From a virus, in the IMG/VR virus record IMGVR_UViG_3300031787_000083, positions 1 through 64,000 of that record: DNA of 64,000 bases. One strand, given 5' to 3'. The notes under the pieces were generated by a model. It was not told the DNA's origin and ran no database searches. It worked only from the letters and a program-made list of their open reading frames with translations. The first letter of the stretch is position 1. Every line of letters starts with the position of its first letter. Made by a program: the position numbers and the translations under genes. This document shows positions 1 to 6,808 of this stretch, piece by piece.

Positions 1-470
1 TTTGTACCATCCTTAAGGCTAATAGTTTCATCTTCTGATATACTATAATCATAACATTCAATAGTTACAAAGTATTTGGCTAGATTGATTTTACCACGTC
101 CATCTAGTTTGTTCTCAGAGATGCCAGCTTGGGAAGCTTGGAACTGCTTCACCATTCTATTCTTGATCTCTGTCTTGTCTTCTGTAAACTTAAATCTGTT
201 TAGATTCTCTAGGTATTCCATAGATATATTGGCTACACCTAAGCCCACACGCTTTTCCTTTAGCTCAGGATAGAGCTCATACATTTCATCATTAATGCCA
301 CACTTAAGAATTTGTATAGGGATTTGTGGTCCATCATAATCTAGGAAGCTTGAAATGTCTATAGCCTTCTCAAAGCTAGCCTTGTATTGCTCTGTAGACG
401 TCTTAGCAAGCTGAGCTTGTAACAAATTTATATATAAAAATGTTACAAAGACCAGTAGTAATCTTTTCAT
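1..470 (-). CDS. Secreted protein, possibly CsgG-like (3' end cut by window edge)
   Basis: The frame opens at an ATG at 470 and runs off the left edge, giving about 156 residues. It begins with a classic signal peptide (MKRLLLVFVTFLYINLLQAQ, cleavage probably after LQA). The mature part contains NRFKFTEDKTEIKNRM, then a GRGKINLAKYFVTIECYDYS stretch. This order (rF..tE...i..r..., then G.i..Akyfvt) recalls the CsgG family of curli-secretion lipoproteins, but there is no lipobox and the similarity is by eye only. Its ATG overlaps the TGA of the upstream gene by 4 nt, which suggests translational coupling. The product should be exported to the periplasm or envelope of the host. Secretion is well supported; the family assignment is tentative. 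Confidence 0.6.
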   Translation of the reverse strand, partial: MKRLLLVFVTFLYINLLQAQLAKTSTEQYKASFEKAIDISSFLDYDGPQIPIQILKCGINDEMYELYPELKEKRVGLGVANISMEYLENLNRFKFTEDKTEIKNRMVKQFQASQAGISENKLDGRGKINLAKYFVTIECYDYSISEDETISLKDGT

Positions 471-685
471 TTATGCTTATTTAAATGCTTCAATAATAAA
501 ATATAAGACAGAAAAAATGACCCTGAGATACAATAGAAAATAATATCTGCTACCCAGAAAGAACCTGTAGCGTTCATTATAGTCTTGAACAAAAAGTCGT
601 AACCAAATGGGAGAAAGAACATGGCCAGCATTAGGCTCATGTCTTTCATGTATGTCAGTCTCTTGATTGTTTTTCTTTTGGTCAT
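467..685 (-). CDS. Small membrane protein, two predicted TM segments
   Basis: A 72-residue protein with a basic N-terminus (MTKRKTIKR) and two hydrophobic stretches at about residues 16-36 (LMLAMFFLPFGYDFLF) and 43-64 (WVADIIFYCISGSFFLSYIL), ending in a basic tail. I recognise no family. It sits in a run of envelope-type genes and overlaps the next gene by the ATGA arrangement. An alternative frame over the same bases (477-695) gives a polar, arginine-rich product and is less credible. A holin-like or other inner-membrane role is possible but not shown. Confidence 0.6.
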   Translation of the reverse strand: MTKRKTIKRLTYMKDMSLMLAMFFLPFGYDFLFKTIMNATGSFWVADIIFYCISGSFFLSYILLLKHLNKHK

Positions 686-709
686 GAGTATCCATGTTAT
701 TAAATTAAG

Positions 710-1303
710 TTAAAGATCTTTTATCTTACCACAGTGGATACATTCATAGTCTCCATCATGATCTACATCAGCAAATACATGCTCACATTGCTTGTGCTCA
801 TGATGTAAAAACTCAAGCTTTTCCATCTCTTGCTCATGCTCTTGTTGGTCTTTAGCTAACTCAAACTCTTGTTTGTTTTCTACAATTGCTAAATCAGAAG
901 CACGCTCTGCAGCTTTAACAAAAGCATCAGGCATTAGAGGAGCATAAGGTTTGTTACTCTCTTTCATATCATTTGTATGAGAGAGGGTTGTACCATCCTC
1001 CTCGTCCATCTTCTGAACTAACATCTTGTCTTTATCTGTGTCACTGAACCAGTAGTCTATAATCTTTCCATAAGAACCAATGAAGGCACCTAACATTAAG
1101 AACAATAGTTCCTTCCACTCAGCAGGCATAGTGGCATTGTAATTAACTGCCACAAATATACTACCAATGATAAGCATGAATGATCCAAGCACTAGTGCAG
1201 TGATGTACCATCTTCTTGCCATCATGTTTGCTAGAAGTTCACGAAATCCTGTAGCTGCTGGTTGCTTTACTTCTTCAGCTGGTTTTGATTTAAATAAGTC
1301 CAT
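710..1303 (-). CDS. Membrane protein with C-terminal zinc-ribbon-like motif
   Basis: A 197-residue protein. Two hydrophobic segments, about residues 33-53 (YITALVLGSFMLIIGSIFVAV) and 65-80, form a hairpin in the membrane. A charged, probably helical region follows (ELAKDQQEHEQEMEKLEFLH). The C-terminus carries CEHVFADVDHDGDYECIHCG, which is Cys-x-His, then Cys-x2-Cys, followed by an acidic DVDHDGD loop; this looks like a small zinc ribbon. I do not recognise the family. The first 37 nt overlap the end of the small basic gene upstream. A membrane anchor with a cytoplasmic metal-binding tail is the simplest reading. Confidence 0.7.
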   Translation of the reverse strand: MDLFKSKPAEEVKQPAATGFRELLANMMARRWYITALVLGSFMLIIGSIFVAVNYNATMPAEWKELLFLMLGAFIGSYGKIIDYWFSDTDKDKMLVQKMDEEDGTTLSHTNDMKESNKPYAPLMPDAFVKAAERASDLAIVENKQEFELAKDQQEHEQEMEKLEFLHHEHKQCEHVFADVDHDGDYECIHCGKIKDL

Positions 1304-1404
1304 GCGTTTTTTATTACTTCTTGATTTGATTTAATTAGCTCAGCTTTCTTTATACCAGATCTTCTAGATCTCTGAGCCTTTGGTTTTTTCTGTGCGTTTG
1401 CCAT
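1267..1404 (-). CDS. Small basic protein (45 aa)
   Basis: A 45-residue lysine/arginine-rich protein beginning MANAQKKPKAQRSRRSGIKK and ending in NQNQLKK. The frame extends upstream to 1512, but that extension overlaps the 100-residue gene completely. The ATG at 1404 lies just after that gene's stop codon (1406-1408), so 1404 is chosen as start. The product has no hydrophobic segment and may bind nucleic acid or acidic partners. Two other tiny basic proteins occur in this part of the genome (4458-4583 and 5206-5358). Confidence 0.55.
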   Translation of the reverse strand: MANAQKKPKAQRSRRSGIKKAELIKSNQEVIKNAWTYLNQNQLKK

Positions 1405-1405
1405 A

Positions 1406-1708
1406 TTACCACTTTGGTGCTTCTTCTTTAAATTCATCACCTTCTTTCTTCTTAGCTGGAGCTGGTTTAGCTGCCACTTCTTTTTCCTTGATGACAACTG
1501 TCTTACCACCACCAGCAGCAGATTGTGCTTGTTGGTTAGAGTTGGTAATGTTAATCACTGGAGCTGGTGCAGCTGCTGGAGCTTCTTTCTCATCACCACC
1601 TGTTAACTTGGTTGTGAACCAACCACCTACACCTAGTGTAACTGTGCTTACTAAGCCAATTAAAATGTTTTTTATAGAGGTGCCACCACCTGCTTGTTCT
1701 TCTGACAT
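1406..1708 (-). CDS. Single-TM protein with Ala/Pro-rich tail
   Basis: A 100-residue protein. A glycine-containing hydrophobic segment lies at about residues 12-32 (IKNILIGLVSTVTLGVGGWF). It is followed by a low-complexity APAAAPAPV stretch, an Asn/Gln-rich part and a KPAPAKKKEGDEFKEEAPKW tail. This composition suggests a membrane anchor followed by an extended linker that spans periplasm or cytoplasm. I see no enzymatic motif and recognise no family. It lies 4 nt after the lipoprotein gene and belongs to the same envelope gene run. Confidence 0.65.
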   Translation of the reverse strand: MSEEQAGGGTSIKNILIGLVSTVTLGVGGWFTTKLTGGDEKEAPAAAPAPVINITNSNQQAQSAAGGGKTVVIKEKEVAAKPAPAKKKEGDEFKEEAPKW

Positions 1709-1712
1709 GTTA

Positions 1713-2090
1713 TTAATGTTTTATAGTTATTAATCTTTTATATTCTTTACCAGAGATGTCAATTAATTCAAGAGTGTAATCTCCAGTTTTAACATCTGAG
1801 TAGTCTAATGTTCTGACAACCAATGTGTTATCAGCTGTAAAGCCTACAGACTTTTTAACATCATTGTTTAAATCAATTAACCTTAATGAGTATTTAGCTC
1901 CTGGTGTAAGGCTCATTGTTACATCCACCTTATCTTTAATTAGTGCTGTAGATAAACTTACAATTGCTGTAGATGTAGATACCTTACCTAAATCAATAAC
2001 ATGAGGGGCAGGAATTTCCACCTTTGTACAAGCAATCACTATAAAAATAATTAGTAAATAGACAGTTAATATTTTGTTTGTTTCTTTCAT
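1713..2090 (-). CDS. Putative lipoprotein with Ig-like/sorting-type C-terminus
   Basis: A 125-residue protein with a hydrophobic N-terminus ending in VIAC, a plausible lipobox, so Cys21 would be lipidated. The rest is short beta-rich segments ending in DYTLELIDISGKEYKRLITI. That ending resembles the last strands of the type-A sorting domains of Bacteroidota type IX secretion (G.Y.L.l.d..Gk...k.i.i), though any Ig-like domain could give the same pattern. Its ATG shares one base with the TAA of the upstream cohesin-like gene, so the two are probably coupled. The lipoprotein call is reasonable; use of the type IX system is speculation. Confidence 0.65.
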   Translation of the reverse strand: MKETNKILTVYLLIIFIVIACTKVEIPAPHVIDLGKVSTSTAIVSLSTALIKDKVDVTMSLTPGAKYSLRLIDLNNDVKKSVGFTADNTLVVRTLDYSDVKTGDYTLELIDISGKEYKRLITIKH

Positions 2091-3784
2091 TAGAAGTTAT
2101 TATATCCTGTTAATTTAATAGTTGTTGTATTTAGTTTTACACCCAACTGGTTACCCTTGTTATCAGAAGCATCTAAGTTAGATGTAACTTTGATAGCTGA
2201 GTTAATGTCCAGCCCACTCTTGAGTGTAGAGAACACCAGTTTGAAAGGAGTGAGATCCTTTCCTGTATATGGAGTTTTTAATTCTCTATCTACAGCACCA
2301 AACTTAATACGTCCATCATGATTGTTTACAAACACTAACCACGTAGGCATATCTGCTTTGATAGATTCAAACTTCACCTTGGTTGGATCATATACAAACT
2401 CAAATTGTAAGCCTGATAGATTAGCCCCATTAGTGTTTACATTCACTGGAATAGTAAACTGGTCACTAGTAAGTGTTAAGTTATTTAAACTAACCTCTAC
2501 ATCAGGTAAAGTTTCATTAGGTGTATTAACAAACGTAGAGAATGTAGTTACTGTTTGAGCTTGTGTTCTAATTGAGCTGTGTGATCTGTTGATGTCTCCA
2601 GGAACTAAGTAACAGATGCTCAGTGGTTTAGCTACATTACTTGTTCTGAAATGCACTGTATACTTATCTGTAACAGCTTTCCAAGATGTAGAAGATAAGC
2701 TATCATATGTAGCACTTAGAAACGCAGGAAGGTTTGTTAATGTCTGACCAGCAATAGGTGTAAAGATTGTGTCAGCTCCTACAGCCTGTGCAAATAGTGC
2801 TGTTACATCTCCACCATCCAGTGTCTTATTATCATTAACGTCAGCTGCCATATACCCAATACCAGAAGCAATGTTGCTATTGGTAAATGTACCATCTAGG
2901 TTTTGCTTCATAAATTCTGAAACAGCAGCTGTATAGTCACTTACAGTGATTGCTCTATTAAGCATTGCTGGGATGCTATCTGAAACCACGTTTACATAAA
3001 TCTTGTACGCTGTGTTAGGAAGCAACTCACTACCAAGAGTGAATGCACCATTAACACCTGGAGTAACTGTAGCTCTCACTATGTTTGTAGCTGAGTCAAC
3101 AAATACTAATCTAGGTTGGTATCCTCCTGTTAGACCACTGCTTAACTTTAGTTCCCCATTAACAAGAGCATTAGCCACTGGTGTTAATCCCACCCAAGCT
3201 GAGTTAGGTTTAGGCATTCTTGTTTCATAATATGTTCCTCCATAATTACCACTGAATGCTTGAGCAAAGTTGTAATAGATAGAGTCATACGCAAAACCTG
3301 CTTGCACTTGCTCCACTCTAAATCTGATGTTACAGAATGTACCATCTACTAAGTCTGCACTTGATACAGCCCATATACGATTGATGGCTCTACCACCAGT
3401 TGCATTATATCCATAGCTTAGATTGTTACTGTTTGTCTGTGAAGACTCAGTTGTATTCTGTGCAGTTCTGTTTAGGAAGTAGCCAGGATAGTATTGATTC
3501 TGATAAGATGTCTGTGCTCCCTGAGGAACAGCATTGCCAAATGTTAAGTCTATCATATTGATAGCTGACATCTGATGTTGGAAGTCTAGGTAGAAAGAGC
3601 GTACAGGTTTACCTGCAGCTGCTTTATATATTAACGACACCTGTACAGTGTCACCTTTCTTGATAGCCCCACCACCAATATTAGTGCTAATAACATTAGG
3701 ACTGAGTCTTAATTCAGGGTTTTGACCATAAGATGATGTCACAAATATTGTAAAAAGTGTGACAAAAAATAATAGTTTTTTCAT
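2090..3784 (-). CDS. Secreted multidomain protein with dockerin-like and cohesin-like regions
   Basis: A 564-residue protein with a clear signal peptide (cleavage after SSYG). Around residues 312-330 is an EF-hand-like DVNDNKTLDGGDV loop and near residue 395 a second, shorter GDINRSHSS element; both recall dockerin calcium loops. From about residue 425 to the end the pattern (LSGLQFEFVYDPTKVKFESI, then later hydrophobic strands) matches cohesin-type beta-sandwiches. The N-terminal half (about 25-210) has another beta-rich region opening with ELRLSPNVIST. Such modules are typical of Bacteroidota cell-surface proteins and unusual in phages. It lies between a lipoprotein and a membrane protein, with TAATG overlaps at both ends. 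The function is unknown; adhesion or surface display is likely. Confidence 0.7.
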   Translation of the reverse strand: MKKLLFFVTLFTIFVTSSYGQNPELRLSPNVISTNIGGGAIKKGDTVQVSLIYKAAAGKPVRSFYLDFQHQMSAINMIDLTFGNAVPQGAQTSYQNQYYPGYFLNRTAQNTTESSQTNSNNLSYGYNATGGRAINRIWAVSSADLVDGTFCNIRFRVEQVQAGFAYDSIYYNFAQAFSGNYGGTYYETRMPKPNSAWVGLTPVANALVNGELKLSSGLTGGYQPRLVFVDSATNIVRATVTPGVNGAFTLGSELLPNTAYKIYVNVVSDSIPAMLNRAITVSDYTAAVSEFMKQNLDGTFTNSNIASGIGYMAADVNDNKTLDGGDVTALFAQAVGADTIFTPIAGQTLTNLPAFLSATYDSLSSTSWKAVTDKYTVHFRTSNVAKPLSICYLVPGDINRSHSSIRTQAQTVTTFSTFVNTPNETLPDVEVSLNNLTLTSDQFTIPVNVNTNGANLSGLQFEFVYDPTKVKFESIKADMPTWLVFVNNHDGRIKFGAVDRELKTPYTGKDLTPFKLVFSTLKSGLDINSAIKVTSNLDASDNKGNQLGVKLNTTTIKLTGYNNF

Positions 3785-4428
3785 TATAACAGCTTGTTTA
3801 CCAATGAGTTAGACGCTTTCTTCAAAGCTGAACTTAAATTTTGTTGGTTAAACTTGCCACCCTCATCTATTAATAGAGTGGACATACTTGTTTCAGCTGC
3901 AGACTCTTCGACAAGAGCTTTTTTAATAACCTTGCCATCTTTAATAATTGTTCCATATAATCTAATAATTACTGATTCTTTTTCTTTGTGGAATACAGAT
4001 AGCTGTGAAGTGTTCTTTAACACATCCAGATACACAATGTCTGCTGTGATTTGTAAACTAGCAGAAGGGTCAATGTCATACTCTTTATCTTGTAACACTT
4101 CTTCTATTATATTCTTCACACCAAACTCTAGGTTTCTATTACCAGCCAACACCCCTACCTTCACCTTATTAGTAATGGCACCAATGCTTATCTTGGTAGG
4201 CTCTTCGTAATAGATATTACCTGGATGGTTTTTAAATCTACCATCAAACTTCCAATCTAACTGATTAACTATGTTTTGAATCTTCTCGTGCTGGTTTGTA
4301 AACTCCAGATATAAGAAAAATAACTGTGCACCTAAGCCACAGAAAATAATAATCATCACACCATAGAGAAAAACTAAGAATAGTTTTTGCCCCATGTATG
4401 TGCCAATGCTTGCTAATTTTGTCCCCAT
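3784..4428 (-). CDS. Membrane-anchored protein, weak CsgG-like pattern
   Basis: A 214-residue protein with one TM segment at about residues 15-38 (LFLVFLYGVMIIIFCGLGAQ) followed by a globular domain. The domain contains LQITADIVYLDVLKN and VIIRLYGTIIKDGKVIKKAL, and ends in LSSALKKASNSLVNKLL. A strand with GKVI and a final helix of the type A..kA...lv..l is also how CsgG-family domains end, so it could be a partner of the partial gene at 1-470. I am not confident of that. It shares one base with the next gene (TAATG), indicating coupled translation. Confidence 0.6.
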   Translation of the reverse strand: MGTKLASIGTYMGQKLFLVFLYGVMIIIFCGLGAQLFFLYLEFTNQHEKIQNIVNQLDWKFDGRFKNHPGNIYYEEPTKISIGAITNKVKVGVLAGNRNLEFGVKNIIEEVLQDKEYDIDPSASLQITADIVYLDVLKNTSQLSVFHKEKESVIIRLYGTIIKDGKVIKKALVEESAAETSMSTLLIDEGGKFNQQNLSSALKKASNSLVNKLL

Positions 4429-4457
4429 TATATTTTATTTATGAGGACTCAGAAATC

Positions 4458-4583
4458 TTACTTCCCTTGTCCTCTGTATTTACTTACAGCTTTGTCTTTG
4501 GGTCCACTAGTCTTTTTAGCTTTGCCTCCTTTGCGTTTGCCAAAGCTAATCTTTCTAACTTCACCACCTTTTGCTTTTGCCAT
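4458..4583 (-). CDS. Small basic Gly/Lys-rich protein (41 aa)
   Basis: A short open frame starting at the ATG at 4583 and ending in TAA at 4458. The product starts MAKAKGGEVRKISFGKRKGG and continues with KAKKTSGPKDKAVSKYRGQGK. It is strongly basic with no hydrophobic segment, resembling small nucleic-acid-binding or packaging proteins. It fills the gap between the endolysin and the membrane protein, and there is no competing frame. The function is unknown. Confidence 0.6.
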   Translation of the reverse strand: MAKAKGGEVRKISFGKRKGGKAKKTSGPKDKAVSKYRGQGK

Positions 4584-4601
4584 GTTGGTTGTTTTTAAAT
4601 G

Positions 4602-5219
4602 TTAAACTAATAATTCATGATATTCTTTGAAATGCTTTATCCTATCTGCAAGGCCAATTGTACCACCATTAACACGTTTAGTAATCTTGGTAACCACAGC
4701 ATCTGTAGCACCTTCATCAGCAATCTTGTTTAGACCATTCTTGCTCCAGAACCAAGCTGCAGATAGTAACACATACTGTGTACCAACTAGATTAGGATCT
4801 GCATCAGGGCCTAGTCCAATTGATTTGAAGAACGCTGTGTAGTTATCTTTACCAGTCAGTTGAATTGCTCCTCTTCCACGAAACTTAAAACCATCTCCTG
4901 ATGCTTCTGGACCATTACCCATACGTCCACCATATACAAGATTGGCAATCTTCTCAGGCTTCTTAGCATAGGCTGCTACCTTAGGTTCATCAAAAGTTTT
5001 ATCAGGCCTTCTAAAATACTTACCAAAGATTCCTTTAAGACCTTTAGCAGAGTAGTTTAGGTTCTCTTGGAACACCTTAAATCCACCACTCTCATGTCCT
5101 GTTTGTGCTAGGAAATGAGCAAGTCTTACTGGGGTGTTTATTTGAAACTTCTCCATCACCTCAGGTATCTTGTCTAATATACTGTCAGGAATATGGCCCC
5201 TCAAATTATTTAATATCAT
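4602..5219 (-). CDS. GH19-family endolysin
   Basis: A 205-residue protein that should hydrolyse the beta-1,4 glycan backbone of host peptidoglycan at lysis. It is a single catalytic domain of the glycoside hydrolase 19 (chitinase/lysozyme) family. The catalytic acid motif is AHFLAQTGHESGGF (Glu43, in His42-Glu43), followed by FQENLNYS (Glu52, candidate second acid) and the family motif FRGRGAIQLTGKDNY at about residues 113-127. Length is normal for a domain without a separate cell-wall-binding part. No signal peptide is seen, so release probably depends on the holin-like genes just upstream. Its start overlaps the end of the 50-residue basic gene. Confidence 0.9.
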   Translation of the reverse strand: MILNNLRGHIPDSILDKIPEVMEKFQINTPVRLAHFLAQTGHESGGFKVFQENLNYSAKGLKGIFGKYFRRPDKTFDEPKVAAYAKKPEKIANLVYGGRMGNGPEASGDGFKFRGRGAIQLTGKDNYTAFFKSIGLGPDADPNLVGTQYVLLSAAWFWSKNGLNKIADEGATDAVVTKITKRVNGGTIGLADRIKHFKEYHELLV

Positions 5220-5358
5220 TTTTCTTTTTCTTTTTAGCAGGCTTCTTTTTAGGAGCTGCAGGTTTAAGTGGAACTACTGGTGCTACAACCTCTACAGCTT
5301 TACCTGCAAGTTCTTTCTTACCAAATAACTTTTTAATTAATTCTAAGATCTTCTTCAT
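5206..5358 (-). CDS. Small lysine-rich protein (50 aa)
   Basis: A 50-residue product starting MKKILELIKKLFGKKELAGK and ending with a histone-H1-like tail (PKKKPAKKKKKNDIK). The N-terminal 15 residues form an amphipathic, cationic helix, and the middle is VVAPVVPLKPAAP. It overlaps the endolysin start by 14 nt, the spacing of a translationally coupled lysis cassette. It could be a membrane-active cationic peptide that assists lysis, or a nucleic-acid-binding protein. The family is not recognised. Confidence 0.6.
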   Translation of the reverse strand: MKKILELIKKLFGKKELAGKAVEVVAPVVPLKPAAPKKKPAKKKKKNDIK

Positions 5359-5361
5359 GTT

Positions 5362-5979
5362 TTATTTTTTGAGTTTCCAAAATGTTTGAAAGCCATAACT
5401 TATTTGACCTTCAACGCTTGTACCAACTGTTACATTATATATCTGATCACTCTTAGTCTTAAGAAGCACACCAGCATTTAAGCTTGTAACACCTAATGTT
5501 TTATTACCACCTATACCACCACCTACATATAATTGACTCTTAGGAGGAGCATACTTAGTAATAGTTGTAGTTGTATGTATAGTAGGTATCTTATAATGAT
5601 ATTGATACCCACGATTATCTAGTTTGTTAGAATGCACTGTATCACTTACAACAATGTATCCTACAGAATCAAGCTTGAGACTATCTCTGTAAACATTCTT
5701 AGCTAAGAACAGACTCAATAAGTTTTCATATTGAACCTTCAAAGCAGCGTAGTTTGTATCAGCTATATACTGAGGAGGAAGTGTATCATGTACTACAGGA
5801 AGTGTTTTGTAAACAGTCATTCTTTTTACAATGAGACTATCACGCACCTCATATGTAGTGTCATGTACAGTTACTGTGTCAGGTCCCTTAGCAGCTTTAT
5901 CAGGTCCACAACCAGTTCTTTGTAAGACTATAATTGCTATGAGCACAAGTATAGCCAGGGTTAATATGTTTTTATTCAT
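5362..5979 (-). CDS. N-terminally anchored envelope protein, spanin-like candidate
   Basis: A 205-residue protein with one N-terminal hydrophobic segment (residues 4-20, ILTLAILVLIAIIVLQR) followed by TGCG; the cysteine could be lipidated, but the preceding residues are not a good lipobox. A Thr/Val-rich and then charged central region (about 35-115) follows. The last 60 residues are glycine-rich alternating strands (YVGGGIGGNKTLGV ... TSVEGQISYGF), like a small beta-barrel or outer-membrane contact. A membrane anchor, periplasmic spacer and outer-membrane-type end, next to an endolysin and holin-like genes, suggests a spanin-type role. This is inference from layout only. Confidence 0.6.
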   Translation of the reverse strand: MNKNILTLAILVLIAIIVLQRTGCGPDKAAKGPDTVTVHDTTYEVRDSLIVKRMTVYKTLPVVHDTLPPQYIADTNYAALKVQYENLLSLFLAKNVYRDSLKLDSVGYIVVSDTVHSNKLDNRGYQYHYKIPTIHTTTTITKYAPPKSQLYVGGGIGGNKTLGVTSLNAGVLLKTKSDQIYNVTVGTSVEGQISYGFQTFWKLKK

Positions 5980-6196
5980 TGTCTTTCTTTTTAGTTGAAA
6001 ACTTGTCCCATGTAGTGAATCCCATTCCTACAAAAACTATCCCAGCCACCAGGTCTGCTAAATGTACATTAACGTTGAAGTTGAATATGAATGCAGTTAG
6101 TAAACATATTGCACTAAGTGTAACAATAGTTCTTTTGTGACTGGTAGATCCACGCTCATCTGTGAGCATGTCTTTTAGAATTTGTTTAAAGCTCAT
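5972..6196 (-). CDS. Holin-like small membrane protein
   Basis: A 74-residue protein with a cytoplasmic-looking N-terminus (MSFKQILKDMLTDERGSTSHKR), two hydrophobic segments at about residues 23-40 and 46-62, and a charged tail FSTKKKDNE. Size, two TM segments, charged C-terminus and location two genes upstream of the endolysin all fit a class II holin. No sequence family is recognised. It overlaps both neighbours by a few bases. Confidence 0.6.
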   Translation of the reverse strand: MSFKQILKDMLTDERGSTSHKRTIVTLSAICLLTAFIFNFNVNVHLADLVAGIVFVGMGFTTWDKFSTKKKDNE

Positions 6197-6483
6197 CTTT
6201 GTTTGCTTTTTGATTTAACATAAGAGAACTCTCTGTTGGCAGCAACCCTGATTATAACAGGAGGTTCTTCTACAGGTCTGAGAGGAGCACTTGTGTTTGC
6301 TTTAAAGACACTCCTTTCTAGGTTGTCTATACGTGTCTTGTCTATATTAGACTGGGCCATAAGAGCCTTGACATCAGCTTTCACCTCATTGACATCATGT
6401 AAAATCATTAGGCCTAATATAGAAACCAGGCTTGGGAATACCCATACCTTGAACGCTACGATTGCAGAGTTTTCTTGATTCAT
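6193..6483 (-). CDS. Single-TM protein with coiled-coil, holin/lysis-accessory candidate
   Basis: A 96-residue product from the ATG at 6483. The frame extends to 6528, but that start lies inside a terminator hairpin (6497-6533), so MNQENSAIVAFK is chosen. A hydrophobic segment at about residues 8-28 is followed by a heptad-like helix (VNEVKADVKALMAQSNIDKTRIDNLE) and a Pro/Val tail with basic end. The organisation resembles T7-type holins and i-spanins. It is the first gene of the lysis cluster after the terminator and overlaps the next gene by ATGA. The exact lysis role is inferred. Confidence 0.6.
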   Translation of the reverse strand: MNQENSAIVAFKVWVFPSLVSILGLMILHDVNEVKADVKALMAQSNIDKTRIDNLERSVFKANTSAPLRPVEEPPVIIRVAANREFSYVKSKSKQR

Positions 6484-6533
6484 TTCAGTAAATAAAATAA
6501 CATGCCTGTCCCATTTAAGAGAAGGCATGTTAT
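6484..6533 (-). terminator. Rho-independent terminator after the DUF2061 gene
   Basis: A perfect 11-bp stem (6497-6507 with 6523-6533, ATAACATGCCT paired with AGGCATGTTAT) and a 15-nt loop. Read on the minus strand it is followed by TTTTATTTACTG. It would stop transcripts coming from the DUF2061 gene. The next start codon is only 13 nt beyond the stem. Confidence 0.75.
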
Positions 6534-6551
6534 GTAGTTATAAATAAATTG

Positions 6552-6758
6552 TTATTTCTTCAGACCATACTTGATCCACTTGTACCAGATACGTTCATGG
6601 ATAAAGTATTGTATAGGTTTGTATATAAGTTCAGCCACCCCAAAGGTAGCCCCTATCTTAATGGATCCGCTAATCCCCCACATAAGCAAGAAGCCTATCA
6701 AGGTGCTGACAATCCTGTAACTTATAGTTTTTGCAACATGTCGTTTGACTAATGGCAT
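6552..6758 (-). CDS. DUF2061-family membrane protein
   Basis: A 68-residue product from the ATG at 6758. An in-frame TTG at 6770 lies inside the promoter -7 element and is rejected as start. The sequence RHVAKTISYRIVSTLIGFLL and later ELIYKPIQYFIHERIWYKW match the DUF2061 pattern (KT.SyR...t.....fl, then E...K...Y.lHEriW). There are two TM segments with a conserved HER motif between membrane and C-terminus. It is a separate transcription unit with its own promoter (6768-6799) and terminator. From memory, DUF2061 proteins can occur with sulfate-activation genes, and the promoter is the same as that of the sulfation operon, so a link is possible but unproven. Confidence 0.8.
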   Translation of the reverse strand: MPLVKRHVAKTISYRIVSTLIGFLLMWGISGSIKIGATFGVAELIYKPIQYFIHERIWYKWIKYGLKK

Positions 6759-6767
6759 AATATTGGG

Positions 6768-6799
6768 CAAAGGTATGTAAAAAGATTGATATAACCAAA
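6768..6799 (-). promoter_or_regulatory. Bacteroidota-type promoter for DUF2061 gene
   Basis: On the minus strand TTTG (6796-6799), a 20-nt spacer and TACCTTTG (6768-6775) give an exact fit to the Bacteroidota consensus TTTG/TAnnTTTG. Transcription should begin around 6761-6764, a few bases before the ATG at 6758, so the mRNA would be almost leaderless. Confidence 0.75.
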
Positions 6800-6808
6800 T
6801 CTTTTTTT

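Noticed and set aside
477-695. Alternative 72-residue frame overlapping the small membrane protein
   Set aside because: Product is polar and Arg-rich with no features, while the 467-685 frame gives two TM segments and an ATGA junction with the next gene.
1405-1512. N-terminal extension of the 45-residue basic protein (start at 1512)
   Set aside because: It would overlap the 100-residue gene along its whole length; the ATG at 1404 follows that gene's stop.
1380-1733. Plus-strand 117-residue frame
   Set aside because: Antisense shadow of the Ala/Pro-rich membrane protein gene; no promoter.
1713-2090. Type IX secretion sorting signal at the end of the lipoprotein
   Set aside because: Only about 20 residues resemble it; lipoprotein signal and short length argue against a T9SS cargo.
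6484-6528. N-terminal extension of the holin-like protein (start at 6528)
   Set aside because: Lies within the terminator stem 6497-6533; Met at 6483 is the better start.
6759-6770. TTG start of the DUF2061 protein at 6770
   Set aside because: The codon is part of the promoter -7 element and would not be in the transcript.
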